This document shows, in pieces, positions 1-6,251 of a DNA stretch of 6,251 nt. The translations under genes were made by a program, and so were the position numbers. The number at the start of each line of letters is the position of its first letter. The first letter of the stretch is position 1. The stretch covers positions 1 to 6,251 of the forward strand of contig CAMWVF010000069.1 in NCBI GenBank assembly GCA_947177545.1, in the 5' to 3' direction. The DNA is from an uncultured Clostridia bacterium (GTDB lineage Bacteria > Bacillota > Clostridia > Oscillospirales > Ruminococcaceae). The notes below the pieces were generated by a model. It was given only the letters and a program-made list of their open reading frames with translations, was not told where the DNA came from and searched no databases.

Positions 1-1611
1 GTTATTATGTATGACCCGAAAAGCGGCGAGGCAGTGTTCTACAGCAGCGCCGACGGCTTGGCGGGGGACAGGGCAAGAGTCTTTCTGGAGCTTCGGGACG
101 GCACTATCGCTGTGGGTATGCAGAACGGTCTTAGCTTTATCGAGGACGGCAATGTCCAAAGCTTTACAGACCTTGAGTACCCCGCAATTCTGTCCCTCCT
201 TGAAACGGACAGCGGCTCGGTATTTGCGGGCAGCGACGGCGGTGGAATTTACGAGATTACGGACAGCGGCGAGGTAGTCTCCCACAGCTTTGACAAGGGT
301 CTGAACGAGGGCGTTGTACTCCGTATGCTAAAGGACGATGACGGAAACGGCTGCTTTATCAGCGCGGGCAGCAGCCTGTACTACATGGAAAACGGTTCTT
401 TCAGAAAGCTGGACGCTCTTGAAAAGGGCGCAGGCAGCATTTTTGATTTTTACCTTATAGACGGCACTTTGTGGCTCTTGCAGAACAACGGCATACTTGC
501 CGTAAATAGGGCTGACCTGATTAATGGCGGTACGGGCAACCCTATAACATACGGCTTTGAGTACGGCTTGTCGGGTTCTCTCAACGCAAACACATGGCAT
601 TGTCTACAGGACGGAAAGCTGTACCTTGCAACAAGAAACGGCATAAGCGTATTCGGCTTCAAAGCTCCCGAAAATGAGCTTCCCAAGGTCATAATAACAA
701 GCGTTGTGGTGGATGGGACGGTTTACGATACCCCCTCCGCGGCAATAAAAGTGCCGAGCAATGCACAGCGTGTGACTGTTAATTTTTCAGCGCTGTCTTT
801 TACCGACACAACGAGATTTTCCATAGGATATAAGCTGAACGGCTTCGACAGCAGTGAGATAAAGGCGGGGGAGATAAAGAGCGGCTCGGTCAGCTATACC
901 AATCTTTCGGGCAGAGGGTACAGATTTGACATTAGAGTAATTGACCCAGACGACCCCACTGCTGCTTCTCATAATTTTTGCAGCGTTGAGATAATAAAGC
1001 GGAAAAAAGTTACTGAGCGCCCTATCTTTTGGGTTGCGGCAGTATTTGTAATTGCGGCGATAGCAATGGGTTCAATAACGCCTATATCCGCCGCAAAGGT
1101 AAAGCTTGCGCGCCGCAGACAACGGGAGTATCAGGACATTCTGGAGCAGTCCCTGCTGACCTTTGCGGGAACTATCGACGCAAAGGATAAGTACACAAAC
1201 GGTCACTCCATACGTGTGGCAAGGTATTCAAGAGAGCTTGCAAAGCGCATGGGTATGTCCGCGGAGGAGCAGGAGCATATTTACTATGTTGCGCTTCTGC
1301 ACGATATCGGCAAGATAGGTATTCCCGACCATATCCTAAATAAGCCGGGTAAGCTTGACCCTGAGGAAAGAGCGGTAATTCAGACCCACCCGAAGATAGG
1401 CGCGGAAATACTGAAAAACTTTACCGCACTGAGCGGCATTGCTGAGGGTGCAAAGTACCACCACGAACGCTTTGAGGGCGGCGGCTACTGCGAGGGCATA
1501 GCGGGGGAGGATATCCCGCTTGTGGCAAGAATAATCGGCGTTGCGGACACATATGACGCAATGTCCAGCGAAAGGTGCTACAGAAAGCCTTTGAGCAGGG
1601 AAGTCATTTAG
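1..1611 (+). CDS. Propeller/Y_Y_Y membrane sensor with cytoplasmic HD-GYP phosphodiesterase domain; 5' partial, ends at premature amber stop
   Basis: This is a membrane signalling protein that probably hydrolyses cyclic di-GMP (or a related cyclic dinucleotide) in response to an external cue. The frame is open to the left edge, and the ATG at base 7 lies inside a propeller blade, so the true start is upstream. Counting from that ATG, residues 15-220 hold about five blade-like repeats of the Reg_prop kind (for example LRDGTIAVGMQNGLSFI). Residues 227-315 resemble a Y_Y_Y domain, 339-357 form one membrane helix, and 375-534 are HD-GYP. Expected metal ligands are present: H400, H432-D433 (HDIGK), H461, H485-H486 and D514. 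The GYP motif reads GYC (493-495). The residue four before H400 is Tyr rather than the Glu of trinuclear members. A TAG at 1609-1611 removes the usual last 40 or so residues, which remain readable downstream, so the gene may be broken. The domain calls are firm; ligand and activity are inferred. Confidence 0.88.
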   Translation, partial: VIMYDPKSGEAVFYSSADGLAGDRARVFLELRDGTIAVGMQNGLSFIEDGNVQSFTDLEYPAILSLLETDSGSVFAGSDGGGIYEITDSGEVVSHSFDKGLNEGVVLRMLKDDDGNGCFISAGSSLYYMENGSFRKLDALEKGAGSIFDFYLIDGTLWLLQNNGILAVNRADLINGGTGNPITYGFEYGLSGSLNANTWHCLQDGKLYLATRNGISVFGFKAPENELPKVIITSVVVDGTVYDTPSAAIKVPSNAQRVTVNFSALSFTDTTRFSIGYKLNGFDSSEIKAGEIKSGSVSYTNLSGRGYRFDIRVIDPDDPTAASHNFCSVEIIKRKKVTERPIFWVAAVFVIAAIAMGSITPISAAKVKLARRRQREYQDILEQSLLTFAGTIDAKDKYTNGHSIRVARYSRELAKRMGMSAEEQEHIYYVALLHDIGKIGIPDHILNKPGKLDPEERAVIQTHPKIGAEILKNFTALSGIAEGAKYHHERFEGGGYCEGIAGEDIPLVARIIGVADTYDAMSSERCYRKPLSREVI

Positions 1612-1734
1612 TCCGAGCTGAACGGCGGCAAGGGTACGCAGTTCGACCCTAAGATAGTCCCCCACATGATAAGCATGATAGAGGACGGTACGGCGGATAT
1701 GCTGAAGGAAAACAGCGGAGAAGCTATTGTTTAA
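1612..1734 (+). pseudogene. Readable C-terminal tail of the HD-GYP gene, cut off by the in-frame TAG
   Basis: Directly after the TAG at 1609-1611, the same frame continues for 40 sense codons to a TAA at 1732-1734. It begins SELNGGKGTQFDPKIV. The pattern YRKPLSREVI-x-SEL...GTQFDP matches the normal C-terminal end of HD-GYP domains, where the final helices follow a GTQFDP-like motif. The TAG therefore sits where homologues carry an ordinary residue, often Leu or a basic residue; TTG or AAG to TAG would be one base change. No further stop or frameshift is seen, so the event is recent, an assembly or sequencing error, or read through. There is no ATG with a ribosome binding site to start this tail separately. 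Confidence 0.8.
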
Positions 1735-1754
1735 ATGGTAAAGAAGGTTGAAGA

Positions 1755-3113
1755 ATGAACATAATCATTGTAGGCTGTGGCAAGGTCGGTCAGGCGCTTG
1801 CCGAGCAGCTTAACGAAGAGGACAACAACGTCACGGTAATAGACGTTGACAGGAAAATAGTGGAATCTGTGGCAAGCCGTTTCGATGTAATGGGCGTGGC
1901 GGGAAACGGCGCGACCCACGCAGTCCAGCAGGAGGCGGGGATTACCCGTGCCGACCTGATGATAGCGGTAACGGGTTCGGACGAGCTTAATCTGCTTTGT
2001 TGCCTTATCGCCAAGAAAGCGGGTAACTGTCAGACCATTGCGAGGGTACGAAGTCCCCAGTACAACATAGAAGCCCCGTTTTTAAAAGACGAGCTGGGAC
2101 TTGCAATGGTCATAAACCCCGAATATGCGGCGGCGGCGGAAATCGCGAGAATTCTCCGCTTTCCATCGGCGATAAAGATAGACACCTTTGCAAAGGGCAG
2201 AGTGGAGCTGCTGAAATTCCGACTCCCCGAAAACAGTCCCCTTGCAGGCTGCGCTGTAAAGGATATAAACGTAAAGTTCAACAGCGACATACTTGTATGC
2301 ACCATTGAGCGCGGTGATGAGGCGTATATTGCATACGGTGACTTTGTTTTCGAGGAAAAGGACGTTATTTCAATAGTCGCATCGCCACGTAAGGCAAACG
2401 ACTTTTTCCGCAAGATAAAATATAAGACCAATTCCGTCAAGGACGTCATGATAGTGGGCGGCGGCGAGATAGGTCACTATCTCTGCGAAATACTGCTTCG
2501 TTCGGGAATGATAAACGTCAAGCTTATTGAGAAAAGTCCTGCCCGCTGTGAGGAGCTTGCCGATCTTATGAATGACGTTATAATCATAAACGGGGATGCT
2601 TCCGACCAGAATGTACTCTTTGAAGCGGGGCTTGAAAACTCGGGAGCCTTTGTTGCTCTTACCAATTTGGACGAGGAAAATATCCTGCTGTCCCTTTTTG
2701 CTAAAAGCGTTGCAAAGGTAAAGCTCATAACCAAGATAAACCGTATAGATTTCGGCGACGTTATAAATCATCTTGATTTAGACACCATAATTTACCCCAA
2801 AAATATCACTTCCGAGACTATAATCCGCTATGTCCGCGCCATGAAAAACACCATGGGCAGTAATGTTGAGACCCTTTACAACATCATAAAAGGCAAGGTC
2901 GAGGCTGCGGAATTTATCATAAAAGAGGACTCGCCTATTGTAAACAGACCTCTTATGGAAATGCAGTTCAAGGAGGGCGTGCTGGTGGCTGCCATACTTC
3001 GAGAGCGAAAGGTTATAATCCCTCACGGTCAGGACAGCATACAGGTGGGAGATGCTGTGGTGATTGTTTCCAACCACCTTGCGCTCCACGATATTACGGA
3101 TATTCTTAAATAA
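1755..3113 (+). CDS. trkA: TrkA, potassium uptake regulatory subunit with two RCK modules
   Basis: TrkA is the peripheral cytoplasmic subunit that binds NAD(H)/ATP-type nucleotides and gates the TrkH K+ pore. The 452-residue length is normal for the double-RCK form. RCK-N1 covers about residues 1-120, with the Rossmann loop GCGKVG at 7-12 and acidic residues D30/D32 after strand two. RCK-C1 covers about 140-220. RCK-N2 covers about 230-350, with GGGEIG at 235-240 and E259 in the ribose-binding position. RCK-C2 covers about 375-450, ending in a VGDAVVIVSN-type strand. The ATG at 1755 begins the first beta strand of the Rossmann fold (MNIIIVG), and a GAAGG-like ribosome binding site lies at about 1743-1747. 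The gene is 20 bases after the HD-GYP frame's TAA and 21 bases before trkH, so an operon is likely. In Bacillota, RCK-C domains of such proteins can bind c-di-AMP; nothing here proves that for this protein. Confidence 0.96.
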   Translation: MNIIIVGCGKVGQALAEQLNEEDNNVTVIDVDRKIVESVASRFDVMGVAGNGATHAVQQEAGITRADLMIAVTGSDELNLLCCLIAKKAGNCQTIARVRSPQYNIEAPFLKDELGLAMVINPEYAAAAEIARILRFPSAIKIDTFAKGRVELLKFRLPENSPLAGCAVKDINVKFNSDILVCTIERGDEAYIAYGDFVFEEKDVISIVASPRKANDFFRKIKYKTNSVKDVMIVGGGEIGHYLCEILLRSGMINVKLIEKSPARCEELADLMNDVIIINGDASDQNVLFEAGLENSGAFVALTNLDEENILLSLFAKSVAKVKLITKINRIDFGDVINHLDLDTIIYPKNITSETIIRYVRAMKNTMGSNVETLYNIIKGKVEAAEFIIKEDSPIVNRPLMEMQFKEGVLVAAILRERKVIIPHGQDSIQVGDAVVIVSNHLALHDITDILK

Positions 3114-3134
3114 CAGATTGGAAGTATATAACAA

Positions 3135-4568
3135 ATGAACTTTAAAATGATAGCCTATATTTTAGGCTGGATATTGATATTTGAGTCGCTGTTTATGGCT
3201 GCGCCGATGATAACGGCGGTGTGCTTCGGCGAAAGAGAATTTTGGTACTTCGTCCTTACGGCGGGCATATGTCTGCTGATAGGCTGGCTGTTTATACGCA
3301 AAAAGCCGGATCACAAGGAGCTTTATTCCAGAGAGGGAAACGTTATCGTTGCCTTTAGCTGGATATGGCTGAGTATTTTCGGTGCGCTGCCTTTCTACAT
3401 TTCGGGAGCGATACCGTCCTATCTAGACGCGCTTTTTGAGACAGTTTCTGGCTTTACCACCACGGGTGCAAGTATACTTCCCGAGGTCGAAAGTCTGCCA
3501 AAATCAATGCTTATGTGGCGCAGCTTTATCCACTGGGTTGGAGGCATGGGCGTGCTGGTGTTTATTATGGCTTTTCTGCCTCTTTCGGGGGCGCAGAATA
3601 TGCACATTATGAAAGCTGAAAGCCCAGGACCCTCCGTCAGCAAGCTTGTCCCAAGGGTAAAGAGTACGGCTTTGCTGCTGTATAAAATTTATTTCGTGCT
3701 GACTTTTCTTGAATTTATTGTCCTGCTGATATGCGATATGTCGGTCTTTGACGCGCTGAACACGGCCTTTGCCACAGCGGGTACGGGTGGCTTTGGGGTG
3801 CGCAACGACAGCATGGGCAGCTTTTCTCCCGCAATACAAATTGTGGTAACTGTGTTCATGATATTATTTTCAATAAATTTCAATTCCTACTTTTTGCTGA
3901 TAAGCGGTAAAATAAAGGATGCCTTTAACTCGGAGGTCTGCGCATTTTTGGTGATTGTTGCTACAGTGACGGGTATAATCACATTCAATATAAAAGAACT
4001 TTTCAGCACTACGGGAGAAGCCCTAAGGCACTCGGTTTTTGCGGTCTCCTCGCTTATTTCAACAACAGGCTTCGGTACGGTGGACTTTAACGTATGGCCG
4101 GAGCTTTCCAGGACGCTTTTGGTGCTTGTGATGTTTATAGGAGCCTGTGCAGGCAGTACAGGCGGCGGTATAAAGGTGTCCCGAATACTGATACTGTTTA
4201 AAAGTATGCACAAGGAGCTGCTGGCGATAATACACCCGAAGCAGGTCAAAAAAATAAAGCTGAATTCCCACACTATCGAGCACGAGGTAGTTCGCGGGGT
4301 GAACGTTTTTATGGTGGCATACCTGATGACTTTTATAATTTCGCTTGTGCTGATATCCTTTGACAATCACGATTTGATAACGAATTTCACCGCCGTCACC
4401 GCAGCGATAAACAATATAGGTCCCGGACTGGAGCTTGTGGGTCCCACAGCCAATTTTGGATTTTTCTCCGCGCCTGCAAAGGCAGTGCTTATATTTGATA
4501 TGCTTGCGGGCAGGCTGGAGCTTTTCCCAATGCTTTTGCTGCTTACTCCATCAACGTGGAAGCGGTAA
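3135..4568 (+). CDS. trkH: TrkH, potassium uptake membrane channel subunit
   Basis: TrkH is the K+-translocating membrane subunit of the Trk/Ktr family, partner of the TrkA encoded just upstream. At 477 residues it has typical full length. Four pore loops can be read, each with a filter glycine: SGFTTTGAS (G111), ATAGTGGFG (214-221), ISTTGFGT (G312) and NNIGPG (G429). The intramembrane gating loop of the third repeat is visible as GACAGSTGGGIK (336-347). About ten hydrophobic segments alternate with these loops, starting with one at residues 5-30. The end, from VLIFDMLAGRLELFP (451-465) to STWKR, matches the usual family C-terminus, so the TAA at 4566-4568 is the true stop. The ATG at 3135 is supported by GGAAG at 3120-3124. 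The gene is co-directional with trkA at 21 bases spacing. Confidence 0.96.
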   Translation: MNFKMIAYILGWILIFESLFMAAPMITAVCFGEREFWYFVLTAGICLLIGWLFIRKKPDHKELYSREGNVIVAFSWIWLSIFGALPFYISGAIPSYLDALFETVSGFTTTGASILPEVESLPKSMLMWRSFIHWVGGMGVLVFIMAFLPLSGAQNMHIMKAESPGPSVSKLVPRVKSTALLLYKIYFVLTFLEFIVLLICDMSVFDALNTAFATAGTGGFGVRNDSMGSFSPAIQIVVTVFMILFSINFNSYFLLISGKIKDAFNSEVCAFLVIVATVTGIITFNIKELFSTTGEALRHSVFAVSSLISTTGFGTVDFNVWPELSRTLLVLVMFIGACAGSTGGGIKVSRILILFKSMHKELLAIIHPKQVKKIKLNSHTIEHEVVRGVNVFMVAYLMTFIISLVLISFDNHDLITNFTAVTAAINNIGPGLELVGPTANFGFFSAPAKAVLIFDMLAGRLELFPMLLLLTPSTWKR

Positions 4569-4687
4569 ATTGCATAAGTTTCAGTTCTGAGCGTCCGCTT
4601 TGGGCGGCTGAAAGTCGCCAAGCTGCCGACCTTAAGCAGATAGGATATGACGTGCCGATTGAGATACTGAAACGTTACAGACGATAA
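4569..4687 (+). pseudogene. Orphan 3' coding remnant, unidentified
   Basis: After the trkH stop, a different frame reads as plausible protein to a TAA at 4685-4687. It includes ERPLWAAESRQAADLKQ and then IGYDVPIEILKRYRR. This frame is open from about 4499, overlapping the end of trkH, but has no ATG. The only near-cognate candidate seen is a GTG at 4556 with no ribosome binding site in front. The amphipathic, charged composition and the Arg-rich end look like the C-terminus of a real protein. I do not recognise the family. It could be the tail of a gene deleted when the region was rearranged or when the neighbouring AT-rich gene arrived. It could also be chance open sequence. Confidence 0.35.
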
Positions 4688-4734
4688 TTTGATTTAATGA
4701 ATCAGGTGAAAAAATTAAGAATATTGGAGTAAAT

Positions 4735-5475
4735 ATGATAACAAAAGAATATGGAAGCAACAATAAAGATGTTATTATCATGCTTCACGGCGGCGGTCTT
4801 TCATGGTGGAATTATGCAGGAGAGAAAGATATTCTTGCAGAAAAATATCATTTGGTTATTCCGATACTGGACGGTCATTCAGACAGTGATAAGGGATTTA
4901 CTTCCATTGAAGATAATGCCGATGAACTAATAAGCTTGATTGACAGCAGATTTAATGGAAATGTTAAGCTGATATGCGGTTTGTCGCTCGGCGGTCAGGT
5001 ATTATTGGAAATGCTTTCAAAAAGAAACGGTCTATGCAGTTATGCAATTATTGAAAGCGCATTGGCATATCCGCTGAAATTAACAAATCAACTTATTGGA
5101 GCGGCCGTTAATATGTCGTATTCTTTGATAAATAAAAAGTGGTTTTCAAGGCTTCAGTTCAGAAGCTTAAAAATGAAAAATGATTTATTTGAAAGTTATT
5201 ACAGAGATACGTGCAAAATAAAAAAATCAGACATGATTGCCTTTATGAAAGCCAATTCAAGCTATAAATTAAAAGCCGGTTTGAGCGGCTGCAAGGCAAA
5301 GGTTCTCATATTAGTTGGGGAAAAAGAAAGACCGGTTATGAAAAAATCCGCAATCACAATACACGAAAAGATTCCTTACAGCAGTTTGGAAATTTTGAAC
5401 GGCTGTTATCATGGGGAATTAAGTATAAATCATGCTGATGAATATGCAGATAAAATAAAAAAATTATTAGGATAA
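4735..5475 (+). CDS. Alpha/beta-fold hydrolase, AT-rich and probably acquired
   Basis: This is a 246-residue cytoplasmic alpha/beta hydrolase of the small single-domain type, with no signal peptide or membrane segment. The oxyanion-hole motif HGGG is at residues 18-21. The nucleophile elbow is G82-L-S84-L-G86, with S84 as the expected nucleophile. A late LILVGEKE strand (191-198) offers E196 or E198 as the acid, where many members use Asp. H226 in GCYHGE is the likely catalytic His. The cap region (about 112-180) is Lys-rich. Substrate cannot be told: esterase, lipase or C-C bond hydrolase are all possible. The ATG at 4735 follows GGAG at 4726-4729. Base composition is strikingly AT-rich: bases 5161-5220 have 14 G/C in 60, against 30 in 60 for trkH at 4261-4320 and 37 in 60 for the HD-GYP gene at 1441-1500. 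That suggests transfer from a lower-GC source. It ends 24 bases before the topoisomerase gene. Confidence 0.85.
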   Translation: MITKEYGSNNKDVIIMLHGGGLSWWNYAGEKDILAEKYHLVIPILDGHSDSDKGFTSIEDNADELISLIDSRFNGNVKLICGLSLGGQVLLEMLSKRNGLCSYAIIESALAYPLKLTNQLIGAAVNMSYSLINKKWFSRLQFRSLKMKNDLFESYYRDTCKIKKSDMIAFMKANSSYKLKAGLSGCKAKVLILVGEKERPVMKKSAITIHEKIPYSSLEILNGCYHGELSINHADEYADKIKKLLG

Positions 5476-5485
5476 ATTCAAATAA

Positions 5486-5491
5486 AAGGAG
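5486..5491 (+). promoter_or_regulatory. Ribosome binding site that sets the TTG start of the topoisomerase gene
   Basis: AAGGAG at 5486-5491 is a near-perfect Shine-Dalgarno sequence, eight bases before the TTG at 5500. No ATG in this frame lies between it and the conserved core of the protein, so it decides the start. Confidence 0.8.
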
Positions 5492-5499
5492 TAGTAAAT

Positions 5500-6251
5500 T
5501 TGCCGAGAAAAAGTAAAAAAGATGAAAAGAAAACCGCCCCCGCAATTCCCAACGCCTATATTGCAGGCAGCGGAATTGTGGTGGAGGAGCAGATAACCGA
5601 CACGCTGGAGCGGAACTATATGCCCTATGCAATGAGCGTTATCGTGTCCCGAGCCTTGCCTGAGATAGACGGCTTTAAACCGTCACACCGTAAGCTTTTG
5701 TATACTATGTACAAAATGGGCTTGTTGACGGGAGCAAAGACTAAATCCGCCAATATTGTGGGTCAGACCATGAAGCTTAACCCGCATGGCGACGCCGCAA
5801 TTTATGAGACTATGGTACGTCTTGCCAAGGGCAACGAGGCTTTGCTGCACCCATATGTTGACAGCAAGGGCAACTTCGGAAAGGCATATTCCCGTGACAT
5901 GGCGTATGCCGCCTCACGTTACACCGAGGCAAAGCTTGATTCCATATGCAACGAGCTTTTCCGCGATATCGACAAGGATACGGTGGATTTTGTCCCCAAC
6001 TACGACAACACAATGACCGAGCCTACTCTGTTCCCCGCAACCTTTCCCTCGGTTCTGGTGAACTCAAACGTGGGTATCGCCGTATCAATGGCAAGTGCGG
6101 TGTGTTCTTTCAACTTATCCGAAATTTGCGAGACAACTATTGCACTTATAAGAAATCCCGAGCATAATATTTTAAGCACATTAAAGGGACCCGATTTCTC
6201 CGGCGGCGGATTTATGCTTTACGACGACGACGATCTGGAAAAGATATACCG
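5500..6251 (+). CDS. gyrA/parC: DNA gyrase/topoisomerase IV subunit A, divergent Clostridia type; TTG start, 3' partial
   Basis: This is the DNA-cleaving A subunit of a type IIA topoisomerase, which acts with a GyrB/ParE ATPase to change supercoiling or unlink chromosomes. The window holds the first 250 codons. Residues 2-11 are a Lys-rich tail. From about 28 the winged-helix breakage-reunion domain begins (TLERNYMPYAMSVIVSRALP, 35-54). The catalytic pair is R140-Y141 in SRYTE, codon 5920-5922. The quinolone-determining loop reads NPHGDAAIYE (94-103), giving Ala99 and Glu103 at positions equal to E. coli GyrA Ser83 and Asp87. The canonical GyrA GKYHPHG stretch is replaced by QTMKLNPHG, and SKGNFGKAYSRDMAYAAS precedes the catalytic Arg. 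This fits the second, atypical A-subunit paralogue common in Clostridia rather than housekeeping GyrA. Whether it acts as gyrase or topoisomerase IV cannot be settled without the C-terminal domain and the partner, which is not immediately upstream. The first ATG is codon 41, inside the conserved core. Confidence 0.93.
   Translation, partial: MPRKSKKDEKKTAPAIPNAYIAGSGIVVEEQITDTLERNYMPYAMSVIVSRALPEIDGFKPSHRKLLYTMYKMGLLTGAKTKSANIVGQTMKLNPHGDAAIYETMVRLAKGNEALLHPYVDSKGNFGKAYSRDMAYAASRYTEAKLDSICNELFRDIDKDTVDFVPNYDNTMTEPTLFPATFPSVLVNSNVGIAVSMASAVCSFNLSEICETTIALIRNPEHNILSTLKGPDFSGGGFMLYDDDDLEKIY

Noticed and set aside
7..9. ATG at base 7 as the true start of the sensor gene
   Set aside because: The frame is open to the window edge, the ATG falls within a propeller blade, and no signal peptide follows, so the gene begins upstream.
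1735..1758. Seven-codon leader ORF (MVKKVEE) overlapping the trkA start
   Set aside because: It has no ribosome binding site of its own, and its sequence is largely the AG-rich Shine-Dalgarno region of trkA; most likely chance.
4540..4600. Frameshift in trkH continuing into the orphan frame
   Set aside because: TrkH ends with a normal family C-terminus (RLELFP...STWKR), so no extension is needed.
4603..4619. Possible terminator hairpin after trkH (six-pair stem with a TGAAA loop, one G-T pair)
   Set aside because: No run of T follows, and it lies inside the orphan reading frame, so it does not look like an intrinsic terminator.
328..4621. Many antisense open frames on the - strand opposite the sensor, trkA and trkH
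   Set aside because: They mirror strongly supported + strand genes, show no recognisable domains, and reflect codon bias of the real frames.
4689..4724. Promoter for the hydrolase gene (TTGATT at 4689)
   Set aside because: No convincing -10 hexamer lies 16-18 bases downstream; AT-richness alone makes such matches common.
4726..5499. Near-repeat GGAGTAAAT (4726) and GGAGTAGTAAAT (5488) flanking the hydrolase as an insertion target duplication
   Set aside because: Both are ribosome binding site leaders just before start codons, which explains the similarity.
5354..6167. Other open frames over the hydrolase end and topoisomerase start (both strands)
   Set aside because: They lie over the conserved topoisomerase frame that starts at TTG 5500; their translations are low-complexity shadows.

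Overview
The window looks like chromosomal DNA from a low-to-mid GC Bacillota, most likely a gut-type Clostridium relative of the Ruminococcus/Oscillospiraceae kind. That placement is inference. It rests on three things: the divergent type IIA topoisomerase A subunit at the right end, a propeller/Y_Y_Y sensor fused to an HD-GYP domain, and a Trk potassium module with strong AG-rich ribosome binding sites. All genes run on the + strand and coding density is very high. I see no tRNA, rRNA, CRISPR array, insertion sequence, integrase or phage gene.

Layout. Bases 1-1611 hold the 3' part of a membrane sensor: beta-propeller blades, a Y_Y_Y domain, one membrane helix and an HD-GYP cyclic-dinucleotide phosphodiesterase domain. 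An in-frame TAG (1609-1611) stops it 40 codons early. The rest of a normal HD-GYP C-terminus, including a GTQFDP motif, is still readable in the same frame up to a TAA at 1732-1734. After about 20 bases comes trkA (1755-3113, two RCK modules), and after about 20 more comes trkH (3135-4568, complete K+ channel subunit). The two form a clear potassium-uptake operon, possibly co-transcribed with the sensor.

Bases 4569-4687 carry a short protein-like reading frame with no start of its own, probably the remnant of a lost gene. An AT-rich alpha/beta hydrolase gene follows (4735-5475); its base composition differs sharply from its neighbours and suggests later acquisition. From 5500 to the window edge is the N-terminal third or so of a DNA gyrase/topoisomerase IV A subunit. 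It starts at TTG behind a strong Shine-Dalgarno sequence and keeps the catalytic Arg-Tyr pair.

How the genes work together. TrkA and TrkH form one K+ uptake complex, with TrkA as the cytoplasmic nucleotide-gated ring on the TrkH pore. The sensor may link an external signal to cyclic-dinucleotide turnover. A functional link to potassium is only suggested by co-orientation and tight spacing. The hydrolase and topoisomerase have no evident relation to the left half. I found no convincing new multi-gene system. The points most worth checking are the amber interruption, the orphan fragment beside the AT-rich hydrolase, and the Ala in the quinolone-determining region of the topoisomerase.
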